Assembly (NCBI RefSeq): GCF_002302635.1
Contig: NZ_CP022387.1
Span: forward strand, 2,767,351-2,831,350
Length of the DNA stretch: 64,000 nt
Direction: 5' to 3'
From: Capnocytophaga stomatis
Lineage (GTDB): Bacteria; Bacteroidota; Bacteroidia; Flavobacteriales; Flavobacteriaceae
This document shows positions 17,793 through 26,815 of the stretch, in pieces. Under the pieces are notes generated by a model. That model saw nothing but the letters and a program-made list of their open reading frames with translations, was not told the origin of the DNA and ran no database searches. Numbering within the stretch: the first letter of the stretch is position 1; each line of letters starts with the position of its first letter. A program made the position numbers and the translations under genes.

Positions 17793-18926
17793 CTATGTGT
17801 CTATTTTTTGTAATTGTTCTATTATTCTATTTGCTGTTTTTCCATCCCAAAATTTTGGGATTTCCTTTCGTTTTTTGTGTAATCCTTTTATAATTAAATC
17901 TATTTCGTTTGATAATTCTGTGATAGTTGTTAATTTGTTACTACCTATCCATACGGTTATTGGTCGTTCCGTATTTGCTCGTAATGTTAAACAAGGAATA
18001 TCGAGATAGGTCGTTTCTTCTTGAATACCTCCAGAATCAGTTATTACAAACAAAGATTTAGAAAGTAAGTTTAAAAAGTGCAAATATCCCAACGGCTCAA
18101 CAACAAATAAGTTTGGATATCTTTCTATTAAGTATATCAAATTCCATTCTTGTATATTTTTTAATGTGCGAAAATGCATTGGAAAGACTAAAGGTACTTT
18201 TTGTGAAATACTACCCAGCTCCTGAATTATGTCTGTTAGGAATTCTTTTGAATCTACATTGCCTGATCTATGTAAAGTTACAATGCCATACTTTTTTTCT
18301 TTGAAATCGGTACTCACTAAAGGTACTTTTGAGTTACTATATCTATTAAGCTCGAATTCTTTAATCATTGCCTTAGGTAACTGAGAAATCAAAGTGTCAA
18401 TCATTAAATTACCTAACATAAATATTTTTTCATTAGAGATGTTTTCTTTAATTAAGTTAGATGTTGCATCCTCTGTTGTCGTGAAATAAAAATCACTTAT
18501 CGAATCTGTTACTCTACGATTTATTTCTTCAGGCATACTTTTGTCGTAGCTTCTTAATCCAGCTTCATAGTGAATAATTTTAATTCTCAATTTTGCGGCT
18601 ACCAATGAACATGCAATAGTACTATTAACATCCCCAACTACAAAAACATACTCAGGTCTTTCGTTAAGACAAACTTTTTCAAATCGTTCCATTATTTTGG
18701 CAGTTTGCACCGTTTGACTTCCAGAACCAACTCCTAAATTTATGTTGGGCAAAGGAATATCTAAATCTGTAAAGAAATGACTTGACATTTTATCGTCATA
18801 ATGTTGTCCAGTATGAACAATAATGAACTTTATTGCTTTTTGATAAATAAAATGAGGTATCAAAGGAGCAATCTTTATAAAATTTGGTCTTGTTCCTACC
18901 ACGACAATTATTTTTTTCGTTTTCAT
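17793..18926 (-). CDS. UDP-N-acetylglucosamine 2-epimerase family protein
   Basis: 377 residues from the ATG at 18926, which overlaps the stop of the preceding gene as ATGA; an in-frame ATG at 18938 is also possible. WecB family: VVGTRPNFIKIAPLI at the N-terminus, HTGQHYDDKMS, VFVVGDVNST, EAGLRSYDKSMPEEINRR, TLHRSGNVD and DSGGIQEE. The usual reaction interconverts UDP-GlcNAc and UDP-ManNAc. The normal THREN is changed to TLHRSGNV, so it is a divergent member. Last gene of the tightly overlapping operon. Confidence 0.9.
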   Translation of the reverse strand: MKTKKIIVVVGTRPNFIKIAPLIPHFIYQKAIKFIIVHTGQHYDDKMSSHFFTDLDIPLPNINLGVGSGSQTVQTAKIMERFEKVCLNERPEYVFVVGDVNSTIACSLVAAKLRIKIIHYEAGLRSYDKSMPEEINRRVTDSISDFYFTTTEDATSNLIKENISNEKIFMLGNLMIDTLISQLPKAMIKEFELNRYSNSKVPLVSTDFKEKKYGIVTLHRSGNVDSKEFLTDIIQELGSISQKVPLVFPMHFRTLKNIQEWNLIYLIERYPNLFVVEPLGYLHFLNLLSKSLFVITDSGGIQEETTYLDIPCLTLRANTERPITVWIGSNKLTTITELSNEIDLIIKGLHKKRKEIPKFWDGKTANRIIEQLQKIDT

Positions 18927-20071
18927 CTCTTGAGACATAGTATTTCTTCTAATAACTTTTCTTTCTGATTTTCTATTGAAAATTGTGAAGTACTTTCGAT
19001 AGCTTTTTGTGATTGATCTCGATAAAAATAAGGATTTGTGCATAAATCATATACTTTTTGTGCCATATCATCCACATTTTTAACATAGGAAATTCCTTCA
19101 CCTGATTCAATATATTCAGATAGACAATCAATATTATCATAGACGACAGTGGGCAAACCTGCACTTAATCCTTCAAAAATACCTCTGCCAAACGTTTCCC
19201 AACGAGATACAGAGATATTGATATCTACATCGTTTAATAGCTCAGCTATTTCTTTTTGGGATAATACTCCGCAAAAAGAAATATTATTTTTAACTCCTAA
19301 TTCAAAAGCTAAATCAATACAATGAGAGTATAATGTTTCATCTTGTATAGCTCCCACTAGGTATAAGTGAAAATTTTCGTTTTTTTGCTTTAATTTCGAA
19401 AGTAATATGATTGCATCATTATTTCTTTTTTGTTGTCTGATTGCCCCAATATAAATCAATTTGTTGGTTTTCGATTGATATCGTACTTTACCTTTAATAT
19501 ATAAATTTGTAGCTCTAGGAATTACAACTATATGTTTCTCATAAATACCATATTCATTAATTATATCTTTTTTTTCTGATTGACTTGGTGAAATAATTTT
19601 TTCTATCTTGGATAATATTCTTTGTTCTGCTTCCACATATTCATCTGGAACAATTTCGTTTGATCTTCTATAAGAAGAAGTTAAATACATCGGGAACAAA
19701 ATAATCTTTTTCAACAGTTCCTTTGGTAGATTTTCTAGACCAAAAGCTTTACTACAATGGATAATTATTACCTTGTCATATTGTGGTATGAATTGTGATA
19801 TCAATTCGCTATTCCATTTGCTGTTTGCTATCCTCCTTAGGAACTTATTACTCTCTCTAAATTTATTCGTGTGAAAAATAACTTTTCTGACACCATTAAT
19901 GTTATTGAAATGAGCATTATATGTTCTTGTAAATAAAACATCAACTGTACAGACACCTCGTAAAGCATCAATTAAATGATTAACCATAATACTTCCTCCA
20001 TCAGTGTCAGAAGAGGTGCCAGGAAATTTCCCTGTAACTAATAAGACATTCTTAACTCCAAAGATTTTCAT
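18923..20071 (-). CDS. glycosyltransferase, GT4-like (second of pair)
   Basis: 382 residues from the ATG at 20071, overlapping the previous gene by 20 bases. GT-B fold: N-terminal acceptor domain starting VLLVTGKFPG with a DGGS loop, and a C-terminal GT4 donor domain (LIYIGAIRQQKRN, FCGVLSQKEIAELLNDVDINISVSRWETFGRGIFEGLSAGLPTVVY). The E-x7-E pattern is FGRGIFEGLSAG. Cytoplasmic or membrane-peripheral; donor and acceptor unknown. Stop overlaps the epimerase start by 4 bases. Confidence 0.88.
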   Translation of the reverse strand: MKIFGVKNVLLVTGKFPGTSSDTDGGSIMVNHLIDALRGVCTVDVLFTRTYNAHFNNINGVRKVIFHTNKFRESNKFLRRIANSKWNSELISQFIPQYDKVIIIHCSKAFGLENLPKELLKKIILFPMYLTSSYRRSNEIVPDEYVEAEQRILSKIEKIISPSQSEKKDIINEYGIYEKHIVVIPRATNLYIKGKVRYQSKTNKLIYIGAIRQQKRNNDAIILLSKLKQKNENFHLYLVGAIQDETLYSHCIDLAFELGVKNNISFCGVLSQKEIAELLNDVDINISVSRWETFGRGIFEGLSAGLPTVVYDNIDCLSEYIESGEGISYVKNVDDMAQKVYDLCTNPYFYRDQSQKAIESTSQFSIENQKEKLLEEILCLKR

Positions 20072-21146
20072 ACTGGCTAAAAATTTTCTCAAAACTATAT
20101 TCTTTCAAATAACTTTGTCTAGATGTCTCTTTCAGTGGAGGCAACGCAATCACTTTTTCAATCTGTTTAGCAAATTCTACTTCACTATCTTCTGAGACTA
20201 TTCCATTTTCAGAATTTATGAACTCTCCCACAGCACCACAATTAGTAACTACCACGCTTGTACCGCTGCATATTGCTTCAATCAGACTTCTTCCCATACC
20301 TTCAGTATGAATATATTTTCCACCTCTTACTTCTACAAGTAAATCTGTACTGGCTTGACAGTAAACATTTGCTGCTGCAATGATGTTTAATGTTTCTTCC
20401 TGAGTTAATCTACCCAAAAACCGTACATTTAAGTTCAGTCTTTTTGCTAGTACTTTTGCATCATCAAGTAAATCTCCGTCTCCAACTAAAACAATTTTGT
20501 ATTTTTGAGGTAGGTATTGAAATGAGCGAAGTAAAAAATCCGTTCTCTTATATGGAACGAAACGACAACAACATACAATCAAGGTCTCAGTGCTTATATT
20601 CAACAAGGTTCTTGTTTTTGAGATTTTATTAACAGCTTCTTGAATATTAGATAAATCAACCCCTCCAGAAATTATTCTTATGATACTACTTTTTATTCCT
20701 AACTCAATTAGTCGTAGCTTTGTAAATTGGCTATTTGCAATTAAAAAATCAATATTTCGATTAATTGTACTTACCCAGTAATTCTGTCTTTCAGTATGAC
20801 TAGCAATATCTAGAGATAATGGAGCTTTGTTAATTTCATTGCCTCCTGTTCGATATAGGAAACAAGCTTTTTTTAATACGGATTTTATTTTACTAAAGCA
20901 TTCAATCCAATAACCGCTATTGTAGAAAACTATGCAGTCTGTATTTTCGAAGGATTTTAGAAAATTTAATAAATCTATTTTTTCAACTGTTTGAAATTCA
21001 TTATTTACAATAACATCACAGCCATTTCTATTAGAAATAATTATTAACTCATTCTCTTTTGAGAAGTGTTTTATAAAATATTTTGCATGAGTTTCCATTC
21101 CGCCGATATTAGGAGGCAATTTGTCCGCAAACAGTAGTATTTTCAT
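20052..21146 (-). CDS. glycosyltransferase, GT4-like (first of pair)
   Basis: 364 residues from the ATG at 21146, which overlaps the HAD-IIB stop as ATGA. The N-terminus KILLFADKLPPNIGGMETHAKYF is typical of GT4 enzymes; the donor domain carries VCCCRFVPYKRTDFLLRSF, LVGDGDL, RFLGRLTQEETLNIIAAANVYCQAS and GMGRSLIEAICSGTSVVV. A retaining GDP- or UDP-sugar transferase is likely. Part of the operon from the radical SAM gene to the epimerase. Confidence 0.9.
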   Translation of the reverse strand: MKILLFADKLPPNIGGMETHAKYFIKHFSKENELIIISNRNGCDVIVNNEFQTVEKIDLLNFLKSFENTDCIVFYNSGYWIECFSKIKSVLKKACFLYRTGGNEINKAPLSLDIASHTERQNYWVSTINRNIDFLIANSQFTKLRLIELGIKSSIIRIISGGVDLSNIQEAVNKISKTRTLLNISTETLIVCCCRFVPYKRTDFLLRSFQYLPQKYKIVLVGDGDLLDDAKVLAKRLNLNVRFLGRLTQEETLNIIAAANVYCQASTDLLVEVRGGKYIHTEGMGRSLIEAICSGTSVVVTNCGAVGEFINSENGIVSEDSEVEFAKQIEKVIALPPLKETSRQSYLKEYSFEKIFSQYENLWS

Positions 21147-21856
21147 AATTGTAAGTGCTTTAATGCCCAACTTACTCCATTGTTGCTAACTGACTTTGTA
21201 ACGAAAGATGCTACTTGTTTAAGTTCATCAGGAGCCGTTTCCATAGCAACAGAAATGTTGCATAATTTAAATAGATCTATATCATTGAAACCATCTCCAA
21301 ACACTATACTATTTTGTAGTGAGATATTGTAATAATTACAAACCAGTTCCATTGCCTTACTTTTTGATGTATTTGTACTGTGTACATCACAGATTTTACC
21401 ATCTTCCCAGCTGTAAAAAATAAAAGAATGAAAGTTTTCCCTCAAAAAATCTATATGATCCGAGCAATTTTTTATTTTAATTCCATAAACACATCCTTCT
21501 TCTTCAATTGAATTTGTGATATTATACTTTTTATACAGTTCGTATTGAATTTCTTTTGATTTGAGAATATTCAAAAATTGTATTAATTCAAAATCATCAA
21601 TAGGACTATCAATTAGAATATTGTTTTTACAGATAACATAAGCCCCATTTAAGGCAATTATAAAATCAAATCGTAATTGAGATATCAATTTTTCAAGCAT
21701 CGTCAGATTTCTCATAGTTGCCAAACCAATGAGATTGCCTTGTTTCTGTAAAGTGAATAAATCTTGTATTAATTCAAAATTCATATGATTGTTTGGCTTT
21801 TCAATCAGCGTATTGCCAACATCAAAAACGAATATCTTTTGTTCTCTATTTTTCAT
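21143..21856 (-). CDS. HAD-superfamily (type IIB) phosphatase-like protein
   Basis: 237 residues. Motif I is FDVGNTL: the nucleophile aspartate (about residue 11) is present, but the position two residues on, normally a general acid aspartate, is glycine. The C-terminus has the Cof/HAD-IIB metal motif GDGFNDIDLF and SVAMETAPDELK. Such proteins dephosphorylate sugar phosphates, so a role in trimming a phosphorylated glycoside fits the operon. Overlaps the deacetylase-like gene by 11 bases. Confidence 0.82.
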   Translation of the reverse strand: MKNREQKIFVFDVGNTLIEKPNNHMNFELIQDLFTLQKQGNLIGLATMRNLTMLEKLISQLRFDFIIALNGAYVICKNNILIDSPIDDFELIQFLNILKSKEIQYELYKKYNITNSIEEEGCVYGIKIKNCSDHIDFLRENFHSFIFYSWEDGKICDVHSTNTSKSKAMELVCNYYNISLQNSIVFGDGFNDIDLFKLCNISVAMETAPDELKQVASFVTKSVSNNGVSWALKHLQL

Positions 21857-22577
21857 TGATTAAAGATTTTAGTAGTACACACTCTATCATATTTTCTTTA
21901 CTCCATTTAATAAGCTCCCAAAGCAAATGATTTATTCCGTAAAAATTATTTTTGTTTTTCTTAATGGTTTCTATGGAAATGTTTTGATACTCTTCAATGG
22001 AGATACTTTTTTTTAGATTTTTCATTGTGTGAAAATTGTTACTATTAAAGGCTAAGTGCATTGGATGAAAGAGAAATACTATTGTCCCCTTTTCAGGTAG
22101 CCTTTTGAGTATAGTTTCTAAGCTTAAAGAGTGTTTTTGAAGCAAAAAGCCGCCATCTTCCATAAATAGTGGAATAGATAGTAAGCCAACTCTGTTATAA
22201 AAAGGCTGAATATAATGTAAGTCAGTACATATGTTTGAAGAATATTTATAGCCTTCTGACTTATAATATTCGTTTATTTCATTTACTTCAAAATACCTAT
22301 GACATCTGAATCCCTTTTTTTCAGTTTGTAGTTGGTTACAATAATTGAAAACTTCATCATAGGTGCTTCCGTGTGAACTATTTAAACAAAAGTTAGGATG
22401 AATTTCTAATTCAATATTATGATTATTTATAGAGCGAGAAATTAACCACTCGGAATTGTGTGTAGAGAATATAGTAAGAGGGATGTTATCTTCCAATACA
22501 GGTAAAAGTGCATATTCTATAACGGCTTCGCTTGCCCAATCCAAATCAATGGTAAAAGCAAATTTTAAATCACTCAT
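21846..22577 (-). CDS. polysaccharide deacetylase-like protein
   Basis: 243 residues, no signal peptide. Resembles carbohydrate esterase 4/NodB-type proteins: an aspartate-rich start AFTIDLDWASE (about 6-16), the metal-site-like ELEIHPNF (near residue 57), GFRCHRYF (the usual conserved arginine region) and FLFHPMHLAF near residue 170. It would deacetylate an N-acetyl sugar in the cytoplasm. Its start overlaps the HAD gene stop by 4 bases (ATGA). Confidence 0.75.
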   Translation of the reverse strand: MSDLKFAFTIDLDWASEAVIEYALLPVLEDNIPLTIFSTHNSEWLISRSINNHNIELEIHPNFCLNSSHGSTYDEVFNYCNQLQTEKKGFRCHRYFEVNEINEYYKSEGYKYSSNICTDLHYIQPFYNRVGLLSIPLFMEDGGFLLQKHSLSLETILKRLPEKGTIVFLFHPMHLAFNSNNFHTMKNLKKSISIEEYQNISIETIKKNKNNFYGINHLLWELIKWSKENMIECVLLKSLINEK

Positions 22578-23215
22578 GACTCTAATAGTGGTAAAAAGTT
22601 ATTATTATATATATCACAGACTGAATTCATTTGATTTTGTCTATCAATTGAATGATTATCATTTATGCCGATTACAAAAACTCCAGCCTGCTTCCCGGCA
22701 ACACAATGTAAATAAGAATCATCAACTAATGTAATATTATGTATATTACAATTATATTTTTTTGATAAGTTTATGTAAAAAATTACTTTGTTTCGATCGT
22801 TATTGTGATCTTGAAAAACTTCTGAAACTTCAAATATTTTATGATGTTTTAAGTAAGATTTTATTAAAGCAGGTTCTTCTTTTGAGATGATAATTATCTT
22901 TGAACTCAAATTATGTCTATTCTTGAGAAATTTAATGAACCCTTCTCTTGGATTTATTTTTTTGTAAATATTCTTTGCTATTTCGTTCAAAGAAGCATCT
23001 AGTAGTTTCGAATATTGTGAAGATAAAATGGTTGATTTAATTTCTTCAATACAATCTGAATACGAAAAATCGCATTTTTTTCGATTTGCCTTATTTGAGA
23101 TAGTTATATTATATTTTTTACAATATTCTTGGTATATATCAAACCAAGCCTTTGATGAATCAAGGATTGTTCCATCAAAATCCAATATCATAAGGGACTC
23201 CATATTATGTGTCAA
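22574..23215 (-). CDS. HAD-superfamily hydrolase
   Basis: 213 residues. Motif I DFDGTILDSS has both catalytic aspartates; motif II is in IIIISKEEP and motif IV in LVDDSYLHCVAGKQAG, so a phosphatase of the HAD-I/phosphoglycolate phosphatase type. ATG at 23215, two bases after the radical SAM stop; an in-frame ATG at 23203 is an alternative. Second gene of the operon and the second phosphatase candidate in it. Confidence 0.82.
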   Translation of the reverse strand: MTHNMESLMILDFDGTILDSSKAWFDIYQEYCKKYNITISNKANRKKCDFSYSDCIEEIKSTILSSQYSKLLDASLNEIAKNIYKKINPREGFIKFLKNRHNLSSKIIIISKEEPALIKSYLKHHKIFEVSEVFQDHNNDRNKVIFYINLSKKYNCNIHNITLVDDSYLHCVAGKQAGVFVIGINDNHSIDRQNQMNSVCDIYNNNFLPLLES

Positions 23216-23217
23216 TC

Positions 23218-24144
23218 TTATTTGGGTGGAAAATATGAGTGATATTTTTCAAATAATTCAGCATCGATTCTATTTCTTTCAATAAGTTCTTCCATAGAAT
23301 TGTAGTTTAATAAATTCTTTGTCCTTGCAGTAGTTGTCCAAGTACTTTCAGGAAGATTATATTGTGCAATTCCTGTTGCTAAAATGTTAAATAGAGATTG
23401 ATTCATTTCTTTATTATCCTTAAAGTGTATATTTATATCCAAATCAGCTAATTTTTTTTCAATTTCCTTTCTTACTTTTTGGAATTCTTTATCGTCTATT
23501 TGATGTTTGCTATCAACAGCAGTGTTATCATAGGACATGTATTGATAAAATTTCCATTGATTAAACATTGCGTTTGCATTTTTTATTGAGTGATAAATTG
23601 AGTATACTTCTGACGCAATTCCTTGATAATTCAAGGCACTAATGACTGTGTGAAGTTTTATTTTTATTTCCTGATTAGAAAGATTTTTTATTACTTCAAT
23701 GGTTTTTAAAAAATATTTATCTTTTCTATCCCTATTTCTTCCGATTAGTAGCAGTGTTTCGTCATTATTGCTGTCAATATTGATAGAAACTTCATCAATA
23801 ATACCTTTCATCATTTTAGCTACATTTTGGGTAAGATAGATGCCATTTGTGTATAACTTTATATTTAAATTTTTTTCAGGGTCTTTTGACTTAAATTGTT
23901 TCATAAAATTCAAAAGTTGCAAAAACTCGTTAGGAGCACTCTTACCTATTATTAAGGCTTCTCCCCCCGAAATAGTCAATGATCGAAATTTTAAGTTATG
24001 GTATAAGTGGTATATGAGAGCCTTCTTTTCAGAAAGACTAAGTTCTTGTTTTAATTGATACGGAGCATTTTCAAGTATACAATAGGAACAAGATAAATTG
24101 CATCTTGCTGTTATCATATAGTATCCCTTATAATATTTTATCAT
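23218..24144 (-). CDS. radical SAM protein
   Basis: 308 residues. CNLSCSYC (Cys15, 19, 22) binds the 4Fe-4S cluster and TISGGEALI (near 58-65) is the SAM-binding GGE motif; KLYTNGIYL follows. There is no C-terminal cysteine-rich SPASM domain. Near 196-201 QWKFYQ, then an acidic helix and DNKEMNQS (243-250), recall the second half of viperin-like nucleotide dehydratases, but this is pattern resemblance only. First gene of the operon; the upstream region is AT-rich and has no consensus promoter. Confidence 0.85.
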   Translation of the reverse strand: MIKYYKGYYMITARCNLSCSYCILENAPYQLKQELSLSEKKALIYHLYHNLKFRSLTISGGEALIIGKSAPNEFLQLLNFMKQFKSKDPEKNLNIKLYTNGIYLTQNVAKMMKGIIDEVSINIDSNNDETLLLIGRNRDRKDKYFLKTIEVIKNLSNQEIKIKLHTVISALNYQGIASEVYSIYHSIKNANAMFNQWKFYQYMSYDNTAVDSKHQIDDKEFQKVRKEIEKKLADLDINIHFKDNKEMNQSLFNILATGIAQYNLPESTWTTTARTKNLLNYNSMEELIERNRIDAELFEKYHSYFPPK

Positions 24145-24295
24145 TTTATTACTTTTTTATTGCATTATATCGGACGGAATTATTCTTTGAACTATTTTTC
24201 ATGCTAATCTAAATAATCCAACTTGCTAATTATAAATAAAAAAGCGAAGCAAAAGTTTTGTAGTTTTGTGTTTGGCTATAAAAAACACAATTCCA

Positions 24296-24400
24296 ATGCT
24301 TTGCAAAGACAAAATTACAGCTATTTTTTGTTTATTGATGACATTTTAAAAGAAATTTATCCTATTGAAGATAAATGCTGTAAAATCAGTGATAGTGAGG
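24296..24400 (+). pseudogene. IS982-family transposase, 5' fragment with frameshift
   Basis: Starting at the ATG at 24296 the frame reads MLCKDKITAIFC, and after a one-base loss near 24335 it continues as FIDDILKEIYPIEDKCCKISDSE, matching my recollection of the IS982 transposase N-terminus. The sequence then runs abruptly into the excisionase remnant on the other strand. Clearly non-functional. Confidence 0.55.
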
Positions 24401-24674
24401 ACTTAAATTCATCAAAGCACAAACCTCAGAAATACTCAAATACATCTTCTTGTTTAAAGGCTCTATATCAGTACTTTCAGAAATATTATTAACTTTCAAA
24501 ACTTTTTTTCAACAGATTGTTCTTCCTTTACTTTTTCAAGTTTTTCTTGTTTTATCCTTTGTTTATAAGCCTTTTGACTACACTTATGAGACAATACTTC
24601 GTGTAAAAAGTTTTTGCTATAAACTGTTCTTTACAATGAACACAAATACGTTCAACTCTGATGTTACTACTCAT
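24398..24674 (-). pseudogene. excisionase/helix-turn-helix protein of integrative elements, frameshifted and truncated
   Basis: From the ATG at 24674 the frames join as MSSNIRVERICVHCKEQFIAKT, then after a one-base deletion SHKCSQKAYKQRIKQEKLEKV, then after another shift VLKVNNISESTDIEPLNKKMYLSISEVCALMNLSP. This resembles the zinc-finger plus MerR-like helix-turn-helix proteins found in Bacteroidota mobile elements. It ends where the IS982 fragment begins. Confidence 0.55.
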
Positions 24675-24815
24675 TTTTATTATTGTGTTTCTTTACATTA
24701 TCGTGTCGCAAAACTCAACCGAAATTTGTTTCAAGACGACAAGTAATTTAAACGTAAAACACAAAAATCAGATAAACACTTGTAAAACTAAAAGTTACAT
24801 CACATTTATCTGATT

Positions 24816-24842
24816 AAAAAAACAGCTAATTGATAATTAGCT
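24816..24842 (-). terminator. rho-independent terminator after the 79-residue gene
   Basis: Stem AGCTAATT / AATTAGCT with a 3-base loop, followed on the minus strand by a seven-T run. A wider inverted repeat (AATCAGATAAA at 24766-24776 and its complement at 24805-24815) lies just beyond. Confidence 0.7.
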
Positions 24843-24863
24843 ATTCACTTTATTTAGAAATCA

Positions 24864-25103
24864 TTACTTCTCTTTTCTCAATAGTTTAGCTATCTTCAAC
24901 GCTTGTTGTTTTGCTTGACGCATCGTTTCCTCTTTCGTTAAACCACTGTTGTAATTTTGAATACGAATCCCCTGCAATATTGCTCTCTGTTGTTGTTCGA
25001 CCCAACTTTGAGGTAGATCAAGTTTGTCCGCAGTTGTGGTAACACTGTCGTATAGTTGCTTTTGTTCGTCGGTTAAGGTTGTAATAATATCTTCTTTTTC
25101 CAT
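24864..25103 (-). CDS. small hypothetical protein
   Basis: 79 residues, charged and helical (TLTDEQKQLYDSVTTTADKLDLPQSWVEQQQRAILQGIR...KIAKLLRKEK). Clear ATG and a good terminator downstream support a real gene. No family recognised. It separates the transferred island from mnmE. Confidence 0.65.
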   Translation of the reverse strand: MEKEDIITTLTDEQKQLYDSVTTTADKLDLPQSWVEQQQRAILQGIRIQNYNSGLTKEETMRQAKQQALKIAKLLRKEK

Positions 25104-25420
25104 TGAATATTATATTTTTATGTCTATTTATTACTACTGCTTACTTTTTATCCTCTCTGCGTTAATAATTAATATCTGTGTATTTACGATTATCTTCCAT
25201 TATTTAGCAGTATTTACGATTGATAATTTCTCCATAGTGTCTCAGTACACTCTCAAAAATTTGTTTCAAAACAATATAGTATCCAAATTAGTAACTCAAA
25301 AAAGTAATAATAAACAATACAATGTATCAAAATGTAACACAAAAAAATTTGATAATCCCCTATAAATCTGAAAAATAACTCCGCATTTAATTGATATACA
25401 ACAACTTGACTTTCATTATC
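25104..25420. other. intergenic, nothing convincing
   Basis: 317 AT-rich bases between the small gene and the 3' end of mnmE. No coding frame, hairpin or full promoter consensus that I can support. Confidence 0.5.
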
Positions 25421-26815
25421 CTATTTGCCGATACAGAAATTCGCAAATATATTTCCGAGTACTTCGTCATTGGTAACTTCGCCGGAAATAGTTCCCAAGT
25501 GATACAAGGCTTCGCGAATGTCGATGGCGAGAAGGTCGCCCGAAAGATTCATTTCCAAACCTTCTTGAACTTTTATAATTTCAGAAAGGGCATTAGAAAG
25601 TGCTTCGTAATGACGTGAATTACTAATAATTATATTGTTTGCAGAGGACGTAAAACTTTCAGCATACGTTGCAAGTTCTGATTTCAATATGTCAATATTT
25701 ATATTCTCCTTAGCAGAAATTCCCAAAATAATATCAGTGTATTTAGGGACAAGCTCCGACTTTAATCTTTGGTCAAACTCTCCAAATTCACCACTTGATA
25801 AATCTACTTTGTTGTGCAAAAGAATAATTTTTAAGTCTTCTCGATATACTTCTTTCACAAAGTCGATAACTTCCTGAGGCTGATTATCTAACTCATCGTA
25901 GAGATATAATAAAACATTGGCTTGAGCAATCTTTTCTTTGGCTTTTTTCACTCCGATTTCCTCAATTTTATCTGAAGTTTCACGGATACCTGCCGTATCA
26001 ATGAATCGGAAAGCTGTTCCGCCGATGTGTAATACTTCTTCAATGGTGTCACGCGTTGTTCCCGCAATGTCCGAAACAATCGCTCGTTCCTCATTTAAAA
26101 GAGCATTCAAAAGCGTCGATTTCCCTGCATTAGGTTTGCCTACAATCGCTACCGGAACTCCATTCTTTATAACATTTCCCGTTGCAAACGAGTCCATCAA
26201 ACGTTTAATTGCCTTCTGAATCTTTGAAAGCAGCGTGCGAAATTGATTTCTATCAGCAAATTCTACATCTTCTTCGGAAAAATCAAGTTCCAATTCAATC
26301 AAAGATGCAAAATTCAACAGTTCAGCACGAAGTTCTTCGATTTCAGATGTAAAACCTCCTCGCATTTGTTTCATCGCAATGGCGTGAGAAGCTTCACTGT
26401 CAGAAGCAATAAGGTCAGCCACAGCCTCAGCTTGTGACAAATCCATCTTTCCATTTAAAAATGCCCTCAAAGTAAACTCTCCCGCCTTTGCTAATCGACA
26501 TCCTTTAGCAAGACAAACTTTTATCACCTGCTGAATGATGTAACTACTTCCGTGACAAGAAAACTCCACCGTAGGTTCTCCTGTGTAGGACTTCTTTCCT
26601 TTAAAAATCGTAGCCAGACACTCGTCAATGACAGTTCCATAATCAAAAAAATAGCCCAAATGAACTGTATGTGAATCCGAATTAGCTAAACTTCTTCCGC
26701 TATGTGCTTTAAAGACACTATCGGCAATTGAAATGGCGTCCTTACCTGATATTCTGATGATTGCAATAGCTCCACTCCCTGAAGCAGTTGCCAGTGCTAT
26801 GATAGTTTCATTCAT
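25421..26815 (-). CDS. mnmE: tRNA uridine-5-carboxymethylaminomethyl modification GTPase
   Basis: 464 residues, full length. N-terminal formyl-THF-binding domain (IIALATASGSGAIAIIRISG), helical domain, inserted G domain with P-loop GKPNAGKST, switch DIAGTTRD, DTAGIRET and NKVD, and the C-terminal CIGK whose cysteine is catalytically important. With MnmG it modifies U34 of certain tRNAs. Monocistronic here. Confidence 0.97.
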   Translation of the reverse strand: MNETIIALATASGSGAIAIIRISGKDAISIADSVFKAHSGRSLANSDSHTVHLGYFFDYGTVIDECLATIFKGKKSYTGEPTVEFSCHGSSYIIQQVIKVCLAKGCRLAKAGEFTLRAFLNGKMDLSQAEAVADLIASDSEASHAIAMKQMRGGFTSEIEELRAELLNFASLIELELDFSEEDVEFADRNQFRTLLSKIQKAIKRLMDSFATGNVIKNGVPVAIVGKPNAGKSTLLNALLNEERAIVSDIAGTTRDTIEEVLHIGGTAFRFIDTAGIRETSDKIEEIGVKKAKEKIAQANVLLYLYDELDNQPQEVIDFVKEVYREDLKIILLHNKVDLSSGEFGEFDQRLKSELVPKYTDIILGISAKENINIDILKSELATYAESFTSSANNIIISNSRHYEALSNALSEIIKVQEGLEMNLSGDLLAIDIREALYHLGTISGEVTNDEVLGNIFANFCIGK

